Of a stretch of DNA of 64,000 nt, positions 1-7,895 are shown in pieces. A model generated the notes under the pieces. That model searched no databases. It was not told the origin of the DNA and saw nothing but the letters and a program-made list of their open reading frames with translations. The stretch is taken from assembly GCF_019049655.1 (NCBI RefSeq), contig NZ_JAFMOX010000067.1:310001-374000 (forward strand), read 5' to 3'. Source of the DNA: Rahnella rivi (GTDB lineage Bacteria > Pseudomonadota > Gammaproteobacteria > Enterobacterales > Enterobacteriaceae). Numbering within the stretch: the first letter of the stretch is position 1; the number at the start of each line of letters is the position of its first letter. A program made the position numbers and the translations under genes.

Positions 1-1157
1 TCACGGATGTCACAGTTACGCGCTTCACTGACCACTTTATCGAGGATGGCAAAATTGAACATCGCCTCTTCCGCTTCGATTTTGGCTTTCACCGCTTTCA
101 CCGTCGGGCTTTTCGAAATCACACCGCAATATTCCGGCATGGTTTTGGCGAAATCTTCAGTACCAATTTCACGGGCAATCTTGATGATGTGTTCTTTATC
201 GTGCGAAATCAGCGGACGCAGGATCAGGGTATCAGAAACGTTGTCGATCAAACGCAGGTTGGTCAGCGTCTGGCTGGAAACCTGTCCCAGTGCTTCACCG
301 GTCACCAGCGCCTGAACGCCATAACGCTCCGCGATAGAAGACGCTGCACGCACCATCATTCGTTTCAGCACGACGCCCATCTGGCCGTCTTCGATTTTTT
401 CGAGGATCTCACCGACCACCGGCTCAAAATCAATAGCGATAAAACGCACGCGGTGCGAGCTGCCAAAACGATTCCACAGGTAATGAGCCACCTGTTTCAC
501 GCCGATTTCATGCGCCGCGCCGCCAAGGTTAAAGAAGCAATAATGCACACGACAGCCACGACGCATCAGCATATAACTGGATACGCCGGAGTCGAAACCG
601 CCAGAAATGAGTGACATCACGTCTTCCTGCGTACCGATAGGATAACCGCCCTGACCTTCGAGACGGTTCTTCACCAGCACCAGTTTATCGTCGTTGATTT
701 CCAGTTTCACCGTCACTTCCGGCGAGGTCAGGTTGACACGCGCAGACTCAATGTGTTGGTTCAGGCCGCCGCCCACGTAACGTTCTACGTCGCCGGAGCT
801 GAAATCATGCTTGCCGCGACGTTTAACACGTACGCAGAAAGTTTTGCCTTCGACTTCAGAACGATAGGCTTCGAGTGCCTGTTCGAAAATATTGTGAACG
901 TCTGTGTAAGGGCGGTCTTCCACTTCTTCGACATAGCGGATGCCCGGAATGCGGCAAAGCAATTCCTGGATAAGATCGTGTTTACTTTCGTCTTTGCTGC
1001 GAACTTCGATATGATCCCAGTGGCGAACGACTGCCAGTGTCTCATCATGCGGTCGCACAATGTTGCGAATGCTGCTTGAGAGGATCTTAATGAAGCGCAA
1101 ACGCACAGATTGGCTCTTGATGGTGATTTCAGGGAACAATTTAATGATAAACTTCAT
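1..1157 (-). CDS. thiI: tRNA sulfurtransferase ThiI (N-terminal ~385 residues; cut by left edge)
   Basis: ThiI transfers sulfur to make 4-thiouridine at position 8 of tRNA and supplies sulfur for the thiamine thiazole. The start codon is at 1157 (MKFIIKLFPEITIKS) and the frame stays open to base 1. The visible part covers the N-terminal ferredoxin-like and THUMP region (about residues 1-165), the PP-loop pyrophosphatase motif SGGFDSG near residue 186, and the conserved cysteine of PEYCGVISKSP near residue 343, which matches Cys344 of E. coli. The C-terminal rhodanese domain with the second catalytic cysteine would lie beyond the window, so its presence cannot be checked. The gene diverges from xseB-ispA-dxs as in E. 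coli. Confidence 0.97.
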   Translation of the reverse strand, partial: MKFIIKLFPEITIKSQSVRLRFIKILSSSIRNIVRPHDETLAVVRHWDHIEVRSKDESKHDLIQELLCRIPGIRYVEEVEDRPYTDVHNIFEQALEAYRSEVEGKTFCVRVKRRGKHDFSSGDVERYVGGGLNQHIESARVNLTSPEVTVKLEINDDKLVLVKNRLEGQGGYPIGTQEDVMSLISGGFDSGVSSYMLMRRGCRVHYCFFNLGGAAHEIGVKQVAHYLWNRFGSSHRVRFIAIDFEPVVGEILEKIEDGQMGVVLKRMMVRAASSIAERYGVQALVTGEALGQVSSQTLTNLRLIDNVSDTLILRPLISHDKEHIIKIAREIGTEDFAKTMPEYCGVISKSPTVKAVKAKIEAEEAMFNFAILDKVVSEARNCDIR

Positions 1158-1224
1158 GGCAGTCTTTTGTTAGCAGGTTAAAAAACGGGGTAGTAAGTCG
1201 CTGAATAAGGATCTAGGATCCTAT

Positions 1225-1287
1225 TATTGCTAAGCCTTATGCTTGTTTGTGAAACATAAGTTTTGTGCCACATTGGGCTTAGCAATA
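1225..1287. repeat. long nested inverted repeat between thiI and xseB
   Basis: TATTGCTAAGCC (1225-1236) is matched by GGCTTAGCAATA (1276-1287), a perfect 12-bp inverted repeat. A second, inner pair CTTATG (1236-1241) / CATAAG (1255-1260) sits inside it. It lies in the 290-bp divergent intergenic region and would fold in the thiI leader or act as a DNA cruciform. No T tract follows on either strand, so it is not a typical terminator. Its function is unknown. Confidence 0.6.
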
Positions 1288-1447
1288 AACTCAGCGGCGC
1301 AGAGTATATCACTTTTAATGGATATTCTGCGCGCAAAACCAAACAGCAGTGCCATGCTTAACGGGAATGTCTCCCGGAGCTGAGAGCCGACCCTGCCGTC
1401 TCAGCACTCTGGTCATCGATTCTGATCAACGATATTGAAAGAGAATT

Positions 1448-1690
1448 ATGCCGAAAAAATCTGCACCACCCGCCAATTTCGAAACTGCTCTGGCCGACCT
1501 GGAACAGATCGTTTCACGCCTCGAATCAGGCGAATTGCCTTTAGAAGAGGCGCTGAATGAATTCGAGCAAGGCGTCCAGCTGGCGCGTCAGGGACAGCAA
1601 AAGCTGCAACAGGCCGAACAGCGTGTACAAATTCTGCTCGACAGCGATGAAGATGCACCGCTGACACCTTTCACACCGGAAGCAGAGTAA
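1448..1690 (+). CDS. xseB: Exodeoxyribonuclease VII small subunit
   Basis: This is the 80-residue small subunit of exonuclease VII, which binds along XseA (encoded elsewhere) to form the enzyme that degrades single-stranded DNA to oligonucleotides. The sequence shows the family hallmark: a short helical protein with NFETALADLEQIVSRLESGE near residues 9-28, LEEALNEFEQGVQLARQGQ after it, and an acidic C-terminus. AGAGAA stands just ahead of the ATG at 1448. ispA starts only 6 bp after the stop and dxs follows, the usual enterobacterial xseB-ispA-dxs operon. The length matches the E. coli protein. Confidence 0.97.
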   Translation: MPKKSAPPANFETALADLEQIVSRLESGELPLEEALNEFEQGVQLARQGQQKLQQAEQRVQILLDSDEDAPLTPFTPEAE

Positions 1691-1696
1691 CGGTTT

Positions 1697-2626
1697 ATGT
1701 CTGAAGCGATTTCTCTTTCTCCGGCTGGCGAGTTTTCACGTGAACTTCGCGCGATGCAACAACGCGTGGATGGCGTACTGACCGCTTACATTGACGCCCT
1801 GCCGCTGGCTGATTTACCGCTGGTTGAAGCCATGCGCTACGGTGCACTGCTCGGCGGCAAACGGATGCGACCTTATCTGGTGTATGCCACCGGTCAGCTA
1901 TTCGGGCTGGATTTGAAAAATCTTGATGCGCCCGCTGCTGCGGTCGAATGCATCCACGCCTATTCGCTGATCCATGACGATCTGCCCGCAATGGATGACG
2001 ACGATCTGCGTCGCGGCCAGCCAACCTGCCACATCAAGTTTGGCGAAGCGAATGCCATTCTGGCAGGCGATGCCCTGCAAACGCTGGCGTTCTCTGTCTT
2101 AACCGACGGGGAAATGGCGGACGTGGCGGTCAAAGATCGTTTGTCGATGGTATCCGAGCTCGCAGGCGCCAGCGGTGCCAGCGGCATGTGTGGCGGACAA
2201 GCACTGGATCTGGCCGCAGAAGGCCAACAGATAAGCCTCGACGCTCTGGAAAAAATACACCGTCATAAAACCGGTGCGCTGATCCGCGCTGCGGTGCGCA
2301 TGGGTGCTCTGGCCGCCGGTGACACCGGACGCGCCGTATTGCCTATACTGGATACCTATGCACAGGCGATTGGCCTGGCGTTTCAGGTTCAGGACGACAT
2401 CCTTGATGTCATCGGAGATACCGCCACGCTGGGTAAGCGCCAGGGTGCAGATCAACAACTCGGTAAAAGCACTTACCCTGCCCTGCTGGGGCTCGACGGC
2501 GCAAAGGCCAAGGCCATGGACCTGTATCAGGAAGCCGTTTCCGCACTGGACCAGCTCGCTGCGCTTTCTTACAACACAGCGCCACTTCTCGCGTTAGCCA
2601 GCTTCGTTATTGAGCGCGATAATTAA
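1697..2626 (+). CDS. ispA: Farnesyl diphosphate synthase
   Basis: IspA condenses isopentenyl diphosphate with dimethylallyl and geranyl diphosphate to give farnesyl diphosphate, the precursor of undecaprenyl phosphate and quinone side chains. Both aspartate-rich motifs are visible: DDLPAMDDDDLRRG (first, near residue 94) and QVQDDILDVIGD (second, near residue 230), plus GGKRMRP for substrate binding. It has 309 residues, about ten more than E. coli IspA; the extra residues are at the N-terminus (SEAISLSPAGEF). It is the middle gene of xseB-ispA-dxs. Its stop lies 19 bp before the dxs start, which suggests translational coupling. Confidence 0.96.
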   Translation: MSEAISLSPAGEFSRELRAMQQRVDGVLTAYIDALPLADLPLVEAMRYGALLGGKRMRPYLVYATGQLFGLDLKNLDAPAAAVECIHAYSLIHDDLPAMDDDDLRRGQPTCHIKFGEANAILAGDALQTLAFSVLTDGEMADVAVKDRLSMVSELAGASGASGMCGGQALDLAAEGQQISLDALEKIHRHKTGALIRAAVRMGALAAGDTGRAVLPILDTYAQAIGLAFQVQDDILDVIGDTATLGKRQGADQQLGKSTYPALLGLDGAKAKAMDLYQEAVSALDQLAALSYNTAPLLALASFVIERDN

Positions 2627-2645
2627 TACTTACTATGAGCAACTG

Positions 2646-4508
2646 ATGAGTCTTGAATTAGCCAAATACCCGACACTGGCGCTGGCGGAGAATCCTGAAG
2701 ATCTCCGTTCACTTCCTAAAGAGAGCCTGCCCAGGCTCTGCGACGAACTGCGCCAGTATTTACTGGCCAGCGTCAGCCAGTCCAGCGGGCACTTCGCGTC
2801 CGGTCTGGGAACGGTTGAACTGACCGTCGCCATGCATTATGTCTACAACACGCCGTTTGACCACGTCGTCTGGGATGTAGGCCATCAGGCCTATCCTCAC
2901 AAAATTCTTACCGGACGCCGTGACCGGATTTCCACCATCCGTCAGAAAGGCGGTCTGCACCCGTTCCCGTGGCGCGGTGAAAGCGAATACGACACGCTTT
3001 CCGTCGGACATTCCTCGACCTCCATCAGCGCCGGTTTGGGCATGGCCGTTGCCGCCGAACGCGAAGGTAAAAACCGTCGCACCGTCTGCGTGATTGGTGA
3101 CGGCGCAATCACCGCCGGTATGGCATTCGAAGCCATGAACCACGCCGGTGATATTAAGCCCGATATGCTGGTGATCCTTAACGACAATGAAATGTCGATT
3201 TCAGAAAACGTCGGCGCGCTGAATAATCATCTCGCGCAATTGTTGTCGGGTAAGTTGTATTCCCATCTGCGCGAAGGCGGCAAGAAAGTCCTTTCCGGCA
3301 TCCCGCCGATCAAAGAACTGGTGCGCCGTACCGAAGAACATCTGAAAGGTATGATGGTGCCGGGCACGCTGTTTGAAGAGCTGGGCTTTAACTATATCGG
3401 ACCGGTGGACGGTCACGACGTGGTGGCGCTGGTGCAAACGCTGAAAAACATGCGCGATCTGAAAGGTCCGCAGTTGCTGCACATCATGACGAAAAAAGGC
3501 AAAGGCTACGCGCCGGCCGAGAAAGATCCGATCGGCTGGCACGCGGTGCCAAAATTCGATCCGGCTTCCGGCATTTTGCCTAAAGGCAAAGAAGGCCTGC
3601 CAACGTATTCGAAAATCTTTGGCGACTGGCTGTGTGAGACTGCCGCCAAAGACAGCAAACTGATGGCCGTGACGCCTGCGATGCGCGAAGGCTCCGGCAT
3701 GGTGCGCTTCTCCCGCGAGTATCCGCAGCAGTATTTCGACGTTGCCATCGCCGAACAGCATGCCGTGACGTTTGCCGCCGGGCTTGCGATTGGCGGCTAC
3801 AAACCGATCGTCGCGATCTACTCGACTTTCCTGCAACGGGCGTACGATCAGGTGATCCACGATGTGGCGATCCAAAATCTTCCGGTGCTGTTTGCTATCG
3901 ATCGCGGCGGTATCGTCGGTGCCGACGGCCAGACCCATCAGGGTGCATTTGACCTGTCATTCCTGCGCTGCATTCCGAATATGATCATCATGACGCCAAG
4001 CGATGAAAACGAATGCCGCCAGATGTTGCATACCGGCTATCATCACAACAGCGGCCCGGTGGCCGTGCGTTATCCGCGCGGCAGCGGCACTGGTGCAACC
4101 TGCGAACCGCTGGCATCCCTGCCGTTGGGCAAAGGTGTTGTGCGTCGCGAAGGTGAAAAAGTGGCGATCCTGAACTTTGGTACGTTGCTGCCGGATGCGC
4201 TGGAAGCGGCTGAGAAACGTAATGCCACCGTCGTGGATATGCGCTTTGTTAAACCGCTCGACGAAGTACTGATTCTCGAACTGGCGGCAAGCCATGAAGT
4301 GCTGGTGACGCTGGAAGAAAACGCCATCATGGGTGGCGCAGGCAGCGGTGTGAATGAGCTGCTGATGGCAAAACGCATGTTAGTGCCGGTATTGAATATC
4401 GGTCTGGCGGACCACTTTGTGCCACAGGGCACACAAGACGAAATCCGTCATGATGTCGGGCTTGATGCCGAAGGTATTGACCGTCAAATCACCGACTGGC
4501 TGGCCTGA
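2646..4508 (+). CDS. dxs: 1-deoxy-D-xylulose-5-phosphate synthase
   Basis: Dxs makes DXP from pyruvate and glyceraldehyde 3-phosphate using thiamine diphosphate. This is the entry step of the MEP isoprenoid pathway and also feeds thiamine and pyridoxal synthesis. The ATG at 2646 gives 620 residues, the E. coli length, starting MSLELAKYPTLALAENPED. An in-frame TTG at 2610 would add 12 residues and overlap ispA, and is less likely. Visible motifs include the ThDP-binding GDGAITAGMAFEAMNHAG followed by NDNEMSIS, the catalytic glutamate region VAIAEQHAVTFAAG, and the transketolase C-terminal domain. A strong terminator follows immediately. It shares its operon with ispA, which uses the pathway's product. 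Confidence 0.97.
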   Translation: MSLELAKYPTLALAENPEDLRSLPKESLPRLCDELRQYLLASVSQSSGHFASGLGTVELTVAMHYVYNTPFDHVVWDVGHQAYPHKILTGRRDRISTIRQKGGLHPFPWRGESEYDTLSVGHSSTSISAGLGMAVAAEREGKNRRTVCVIGDGAITAGMAFEAMNHAGDIKPDMLVILNDNEMSISENVGALNNHLAQLLSGKLYSHLREGGKKVLSGIPPIKELVRRTEEHLKGMMVPGTLFEELGFNYIGPVDGHDVVALVQTLKNMRDLKGPQLLHIMTKKGKGYAPAEKDPIGWHAVPKFDPASGILPKGKEGLPTYSKIFGDWLCETAAKDSKLMAVTPAMREGSGMVRFSREYPQQYFDVAIAEQHAVTFAAGLAIGGYKPIVAIYSTFLQRAYDQVIHDVAIQNLPVLFAIDRGGIVGADGQTHQGAFDLSFLRCIPNMIIMTPSDENECRQMLHTGYHHNSGPVAVRYPRGSGTGATCEPLASLPLGKGVVRREGEKVAILNFGTLLPDALEAAEKRNATVVDMRFVKPLDEVLILELAASHEVLVTLEENAIMGGAGSGVNELLMAKRMLVPVLNIGLADHFVPQGTQDEIRHDVGLDAEGIDRQITDWLA

Positions 4509-4514
4509 TCATTT

Positions 4515-4546
4515 CCCCTCTTTCGCCTGAAAGAGGGGTTTCTTTC
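4515..4546 (+). terminator. rho-independent terminator of xseB-ispA-dxs
   Basis: CCCCTCTTTC (4515-4524), loop GCCT, GAAAGAGGGG (4529-4538), then TTTCTTTC. It is a perfect 10-bp stem 6 bp after the dxs stop codon. Confidence 0.9.
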
Positions 4547-4657
4547 CCCACATCCTCCTGTCTTCCCCAATCCCGCCATTCTGTGAGCTACAGTTAAGCA
4601 TGCTAATTATTTTTTAACGCCTGCCGGTTATCACGCAGGCTTTTACGGAGAGATGCA

Positions 4658-5632
4658 ATGCAATACACCACGTTGGGAAAAACCGGTCTGAAAATATCGC
4701 AACTGTGTCTGGGTTGTATGACGTATGGCGAACCGGATCGCGGCAGACATGCCTGGACTTTACCGGAAGAAAGCAGCCGGCCAATCATTAAACAGGCGCT
4801 GGATGCAGGCATTAACTTTTTTGATACCGCCAATAGCTATTCCGATGGCAGCAGCGAAGAAATCGTCGGGCGTGCGCTGAAAGACTTCGCGAAACGCGAC
4901 CAGATCGTCGTCGCCACCAAAGTGTTTTATCCGATTACCGGCCTGGAAGGCGGATTGTCCCGCGCGTCGATTATGCAATCTATCGACGACAGTCTGCGCC
5001 GCCTCGGCATGGAGTATGTCGATCTGCTACAAATCCACCGCTGGGATTACAACACGCCAATTGAAGAAACGCTCGAAGCACTCAATGACGTGGTGAAAGC
5101 CGGTAAGGCGCGTTTTATCGGCGCTTCTTCCATGCATGCCCATCAGTTTAAGCAGGCGCTGGATGTTTCACAGCAAAATGGCTGGGCGCGCTTCGTCTCG
5201 ATGCAGGATCAGTACAACCTGATCCAGCGTGAAGAAGAGAAGGAAATGTACCCGTTGTGTCTGGAAGAAAACATCGCGGTTCTGCCGTGGAGTCCGCTGG
5301 CGCGCGGTAAGCTTACGCGCCCATGGGGAGAAACTACCGCCCGTTCGGTGTCTGACAGTTTTGCCAACACGCTGTACGATGCCACGGATGAAGCCGACGG
5401 TAAAATAGCCGAGCGTGTGGGTAAAATCGCGGAAGATCATGGTGTTCCGCGCGCGCAAATCGCGCTGGCGTGGATCCTCAGCAAACATGTGATCACCGCC
5501 CCTATCATCGGCGCTTCCCGCCCTGCCCATCTCGACGATGCGATTGCTGCGCTGAACATCAAACTGTCGATTGAAGAAATCGCCGAACTTGAAATGGCTT
5601 ATGTGCCGCATCAGGCTGTCGGATTTGAGTAA
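4658..5632 (+). CDS. yajO: Aldo-keto reductase YajO
   Basis: This is a 324-residue aldo/keto reductase, the same length as E. coli YajO, which also lies next to dxs. E. coli YajO has been linked to 1-deoxyxylulose reduction and thiamine-precursor metabolism; I infer the same family role here. The catalytic tetrad regions of the TIM barrel are visible: FFDTANSYSDG (Asp and Tyr, near residues 54-64), the lysine in VVATKVFYP, and LLQIHRWDYNTP (His). The NADPH-binding end is APIIGASRPAHLDDA. A GGAGAG Shine-Dalgarno precedes the ATG. It is a monocistronic unit between the dxs terminator and a bidirectional terminator shared with thiL. Confidence 0.93.
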   Translation: MQYTTLGKTGLKISQLCLGCMTYGEPDRGRHAWTLPEESSRPIIKQALDAGINFFDTANSYSDGSSEEIVGRALKDFAKRDQIVVATKVFYPITGLEGGLSRASIMQSIDDSLRRLGMEYVDLLQIHRWDYNTPIEETLEALNDVVKAGKARFIGASSMHAHQFKQALDVSQQNGWARFVSMQDQYNLIQREEEKEMYPLCLEENIAVLPWSPLARGKLTRPWGETTARSVSDSFANTLYDATDEADGKIAERVGKIAEDHGVPRAQIALAWILSKHVITAPIIGASRPAHLDDAIAALNIKLSIEEIAELEMAYVPHQAVGFE

Positions 5633-5663
5633 AACGGGCGAAACCCTCTCAGGTTAAAAACAG

Positions 5664-5699
5664 AAAAGGCGCTGTAGAATCAACATGCAGCGCCTTTTT
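5664..5699. terminator. bidirectional terminator between yajO and thiL
   Basis: AAAAGGCGCTG (5664-5674) pairs with CAGCGCCTTTT (5688-5698), with A and T runs on the two flanks, so it can stop transcription of yajO from the left and of the thiL operon from the right. Confidence 0.85.
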
Positions 5700-5728
5700 G
5701 ACTTCTTACACACCGTCAGAACATCGGC

Positions 5729-6700
5729 TCATGCAAAATGGTCGAAACCCTGCCATTCCAGTTGCACCGGTGAACCGGCCCGCATCAGTTTGAGGCCTTC
5801 GGAAAGGGGAGCAATCTGGCCGATGCAGGTAAAATCAACGCCAAGATGACTCAGCGCCGCGTCCACCGCCCCGCGATTGATTTCCGGCACGGTGAAGCAC
5901 AGTTCGTAATCTTCGCCGCCGGTCAGTGCCCATTTCAGTGCCTGTTCCGGATCGCCGAGTGACTTCATGGCATCAGAGAACGGAATGGCATCCAGATCCA
6001 GGCGCGCGCCGCAATCACTGGCTTTCAGAATGTGCTTCAAATCGGAAATCAGCCCGTCGGAGAGATCGATCGCCGACGTCGCTAAATCACGCAACGCCTG
6101 GCCTTGCAGAACGCGCGGCGAAGGCCGCAGATGGCGTTTGAGCAGGAACTCACGCGTTTTATCATCAGTGATGTTCAGCTGCTCGAGCACAACGGCCAGA
6201 CCCGCGGCACTGTCGCCCAGCGTACCTGTCACGAAAATCCAGTCGCCCACACCGGCACCAGAACGCGTCAATGCGCGACCGACCGGCACCAGCCCCTGAA
6301 TGGTTAACGTCATGCTCAACGGACCGCGGGTGGTATCACCGCCAATCAGTTGCATACCGTAGTAATTGAGTTGTTCGAACAAGCTGTCACTGAAAGACTG
6401 TAGCCAGTCAGCATTGACCTCGGGCAGCGTCAGCGCGAGAGAAACCCAGGCAGGATCCGCGCCCATTGCCGCTAAATCACTGAGATTCACCGCCAGCGCT
6501 TTGTAGCCAAGATCGGCCGGAGAAATGGTTTTCAGGAAATGGATGCCTTCGACCAGCGTATCAGTGCTGACGGCGAGGAGTTGTTTTTCGCCAACCGTCA
6601 GTAAGGCACAATCATCACCAATGCCTAACTGAACATCCTGTCTGGCGGTTCTGAACCGGTTAAAGTAGCGATTGATTACGTCAAATTCGCCGGATGCCAT
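5729..6700 (-). CDS. thiL: Thiamine-monophosphate kinase
   Basis: ThiL phosphorylates thiamine monophosphate to the active cofactor thiamine diphosphate. The 323-residue protein has the PurM/ThiL-type ATP-binding fold: QLGIGDDCALL near residue 24, STDTLVEGIHF, NLSDLAAMGADPAW, GGDTTRGPLS and DLSDGLISDL. Its length is close to E. coli ThiL (325). It is the last gene of the nrdR-ribD-ribE-nusB-thiL cluster. In E. coli pgpA follows and overlaps thiL, but here only 96 bp and a terminator separate thiL from the convergent yajO, so pgpA is missing from this place. Confidence 0.96.
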   Translation of the reverse strand: MASGEFDVINRYFNRFRTARQDVQLGIGDDCALLTVGEKQLLAVSTDTLVEGIHFLKTISPADLGYKALAVNLSDLAAMGADPAWVSLALTLPEVNADWLQSFSDSLFEQLNYYGMQLIGGDTTRGPLSMTLTIQGLVPVGRALTRSGAGVGDWIFVTGTLGDSAAGLAVVLEQLNITDDKTREFLLKRHLRPSPRVLQGQALRDLATSAIDLSDGLISDLKHILKASDCGARLDLDAIPFSDAMKSLGDPEQALKWALTGGEDYELCFTVPEINRGAVDAALSHLGVDFTCIGQIAPLSEGLKLMRAGSPVQLEWQGFDHFA

Positions 6701-6726
6701 AATACAATTCCAAATCGTTAGAATGA

Positions 6727-6752
6727 CTTAAGGCCGGAAAACCGGCCTTAAG
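6727..6752. repeat. perfect stem-loop between nusB and thiL
   Basis: CTTAAGGCCGG (6727-6737) and CCGGCCTTAAG (6742-6752) form a perfect 11-bp stem with an AAAA loop. It lies inside the nusB-thiL gap of 164 bp with no T run after it on the minus strand, so it is more likely an RNA-stability or attenuation element than a full terminator. Confidence 0.6.
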
Positions 6753-6864
6753 AAGGGTGTCACACAAAGGATAAGCGAGGTGACATCACCAGAGTATCAA
6801 CGAAGACAGCAATCGGGTGAAAATGAGTGTGATCATTTATCCGTCGGGCTGACCCTTGCTGACA

Positions 6865-7278
6865 TTATTTCTTGCGAATATGCGGGCCCGCTTTGTCCAG
6901 CACACCGTTCACAAATTTGTGACTGTCTTCAGCGCCGAAGGTTTTCGCCAGTTCGATCGCTTCATTGATGGCCACTTTATAAGGGACATCCTGGCGCTTG
7001 CTCAGCTCAAACAGAGCCAGACGCAAGATCGCTCTTTCCACCTGGCCTAATTCATCCAGCTGACGTGACAGGTATGGCGCCATCAATGCATCGAGTTTCT
7101 CTGCACTGTTTGCTACACCAGCCAGCAGTTCGCGGAAATAGGCAATGTCTACATCTTTGACATCCTGCTCGGTCAGGAATTCTAATTCAACATCGGCGAT
7201 GTCATTTTTCGACAACTGCCAGGAGTAAAGCGCCTGAACGGCACATTCACGGGCGCGGCGACGAGCAGCAGGTTTCAC
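6865..7278 (-). CDS. nusB: Transcription antitermination factor NusB
   Basis: NusB binds boxA RNA together with NusE (ribosomal protein S10) and promotes antitermination during rRNA transcription. The 137 residues match the E. coli protein almost throughout: MKPAARRRARECAVQALYSW at the N-terminus, FRELLAGV, then LSRQLDELGQVERAILRLAL and VPYKVAINEAIELAKTFG. It is an all-helical protein with an arginine-rich N-terminal helix that contacts RNA. It is 20 bp downstream of ribE, in the usual riboflavin-nusB cluster. Confidence 0.98.
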   Translation of the reverse strand: MKPAARRRARECAVQALYSWQLSKNDIADVELEFLTEQDVKDVDIAYFRELLAGVANSAEKLDALMAPYLSRQLDELGQVERAILRLALFELSKRQDVPYKVAINEAIELAKTFGAEDSHKFVNGVLDKAGPHIRKK

Positions 7279-7298
7279 GGATTTCCCCTTAACTAGAT

Positions 7299-7769
7299 TC
7301 AGGCCTTAATAGCCTTGATAACATTAATCATTTCAAGCGCGGTCAGTGCAGCTTCTGCACCCTTGTTACCGGCTTTTGTCCCTGCGCGTTCAATGGCTTG
7401 TTCGATGCTTTCTGTCGTCAGCACACCAAAGGCAACCGGGATTTCGCTGTTCATGGCAACGCTGGACAGGCCAGAGCTGCATTCGCCCGCGACGAATTCA
7501 AAGTGGGCTGTGCCCCCGCGGATCACTGTACCGAGCGCAACAACGGCGTCGTACTTTCCGCTTTCAGCCAGAGCACGGGTTGCCAGAGGCAATTCGTATG
7601 CGCCCGGGACCCAGACTACGGTGATGTTGTCATCGCTGACCTGACCAATACGTTTCAACGCATCAATAGCACCGGAAAGCAGGCTGTCGTTGATGAAATT
7701 GTTAAAACGAGCAATCGCGATCGCTACGCGCGCGTTAGGCGTGGCTACAACACCTTCAATAACGTTCAT
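7299..7769 (-). CDS. ribE: 6,7-dimethyl-8-ribityllumazine synthase
   Basis: This enzyme (RibE in E. coli usage, also called RibH) condenses 5-amino-6-ribitylaminouracil with dihydroxybutanone phosphate, the penultimate step of riboflavin synthesis, and forms a 60-subunit icosahedral shell. The 156-residue protein shows VWVPGAYELPLATRALAESG, ALGTVIRGGTAHFEFVAGEC (phosphate and substrate loop with the catalytic histidine) and PVAFGVLTTESIEQAIERAG. These are family signatures in the right order. It sits between ribD and nusB. Confidence 0.97.
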   Translation of the reverse strand: MNVIEGVVATPNARVAIAIARFNNFINDSLLSGAIDALKRIGQVSDDNITVVWVPGAYELPLATRALAESGKYDAVVALGTVIRGGTAHFEFVAGECSSGLSSVAMNSEIPVAFGVLTTESIEQAIERAGTKAGNKGAEAALTALEMINVIKAIKA

Positions 7770-7895
7770 AGTTTTCCTTAAAGTGGGTTCAGGAGTTTCT
7801 CAACCCCAGCCGCAGGGGGGCGGATTCTATCATAAAATTACCCTGTCTGGACACGGGCTTTTCAAACCCGTGCAAACAGAGGAGGAGTAAAATGC

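Noticed and set aside
1360..1440. TPP riboswitch-like string upstream of xseB (GCTGAGA ... ACCCTG)
   Set aside because: The CTGAGA motif is present, but the second conserved half (CCTGATCTGG-type followed by a GCG core) is missing. GCTGAGA pairs simply with TCTCAGC at 1399-1405 as a local hairpin.
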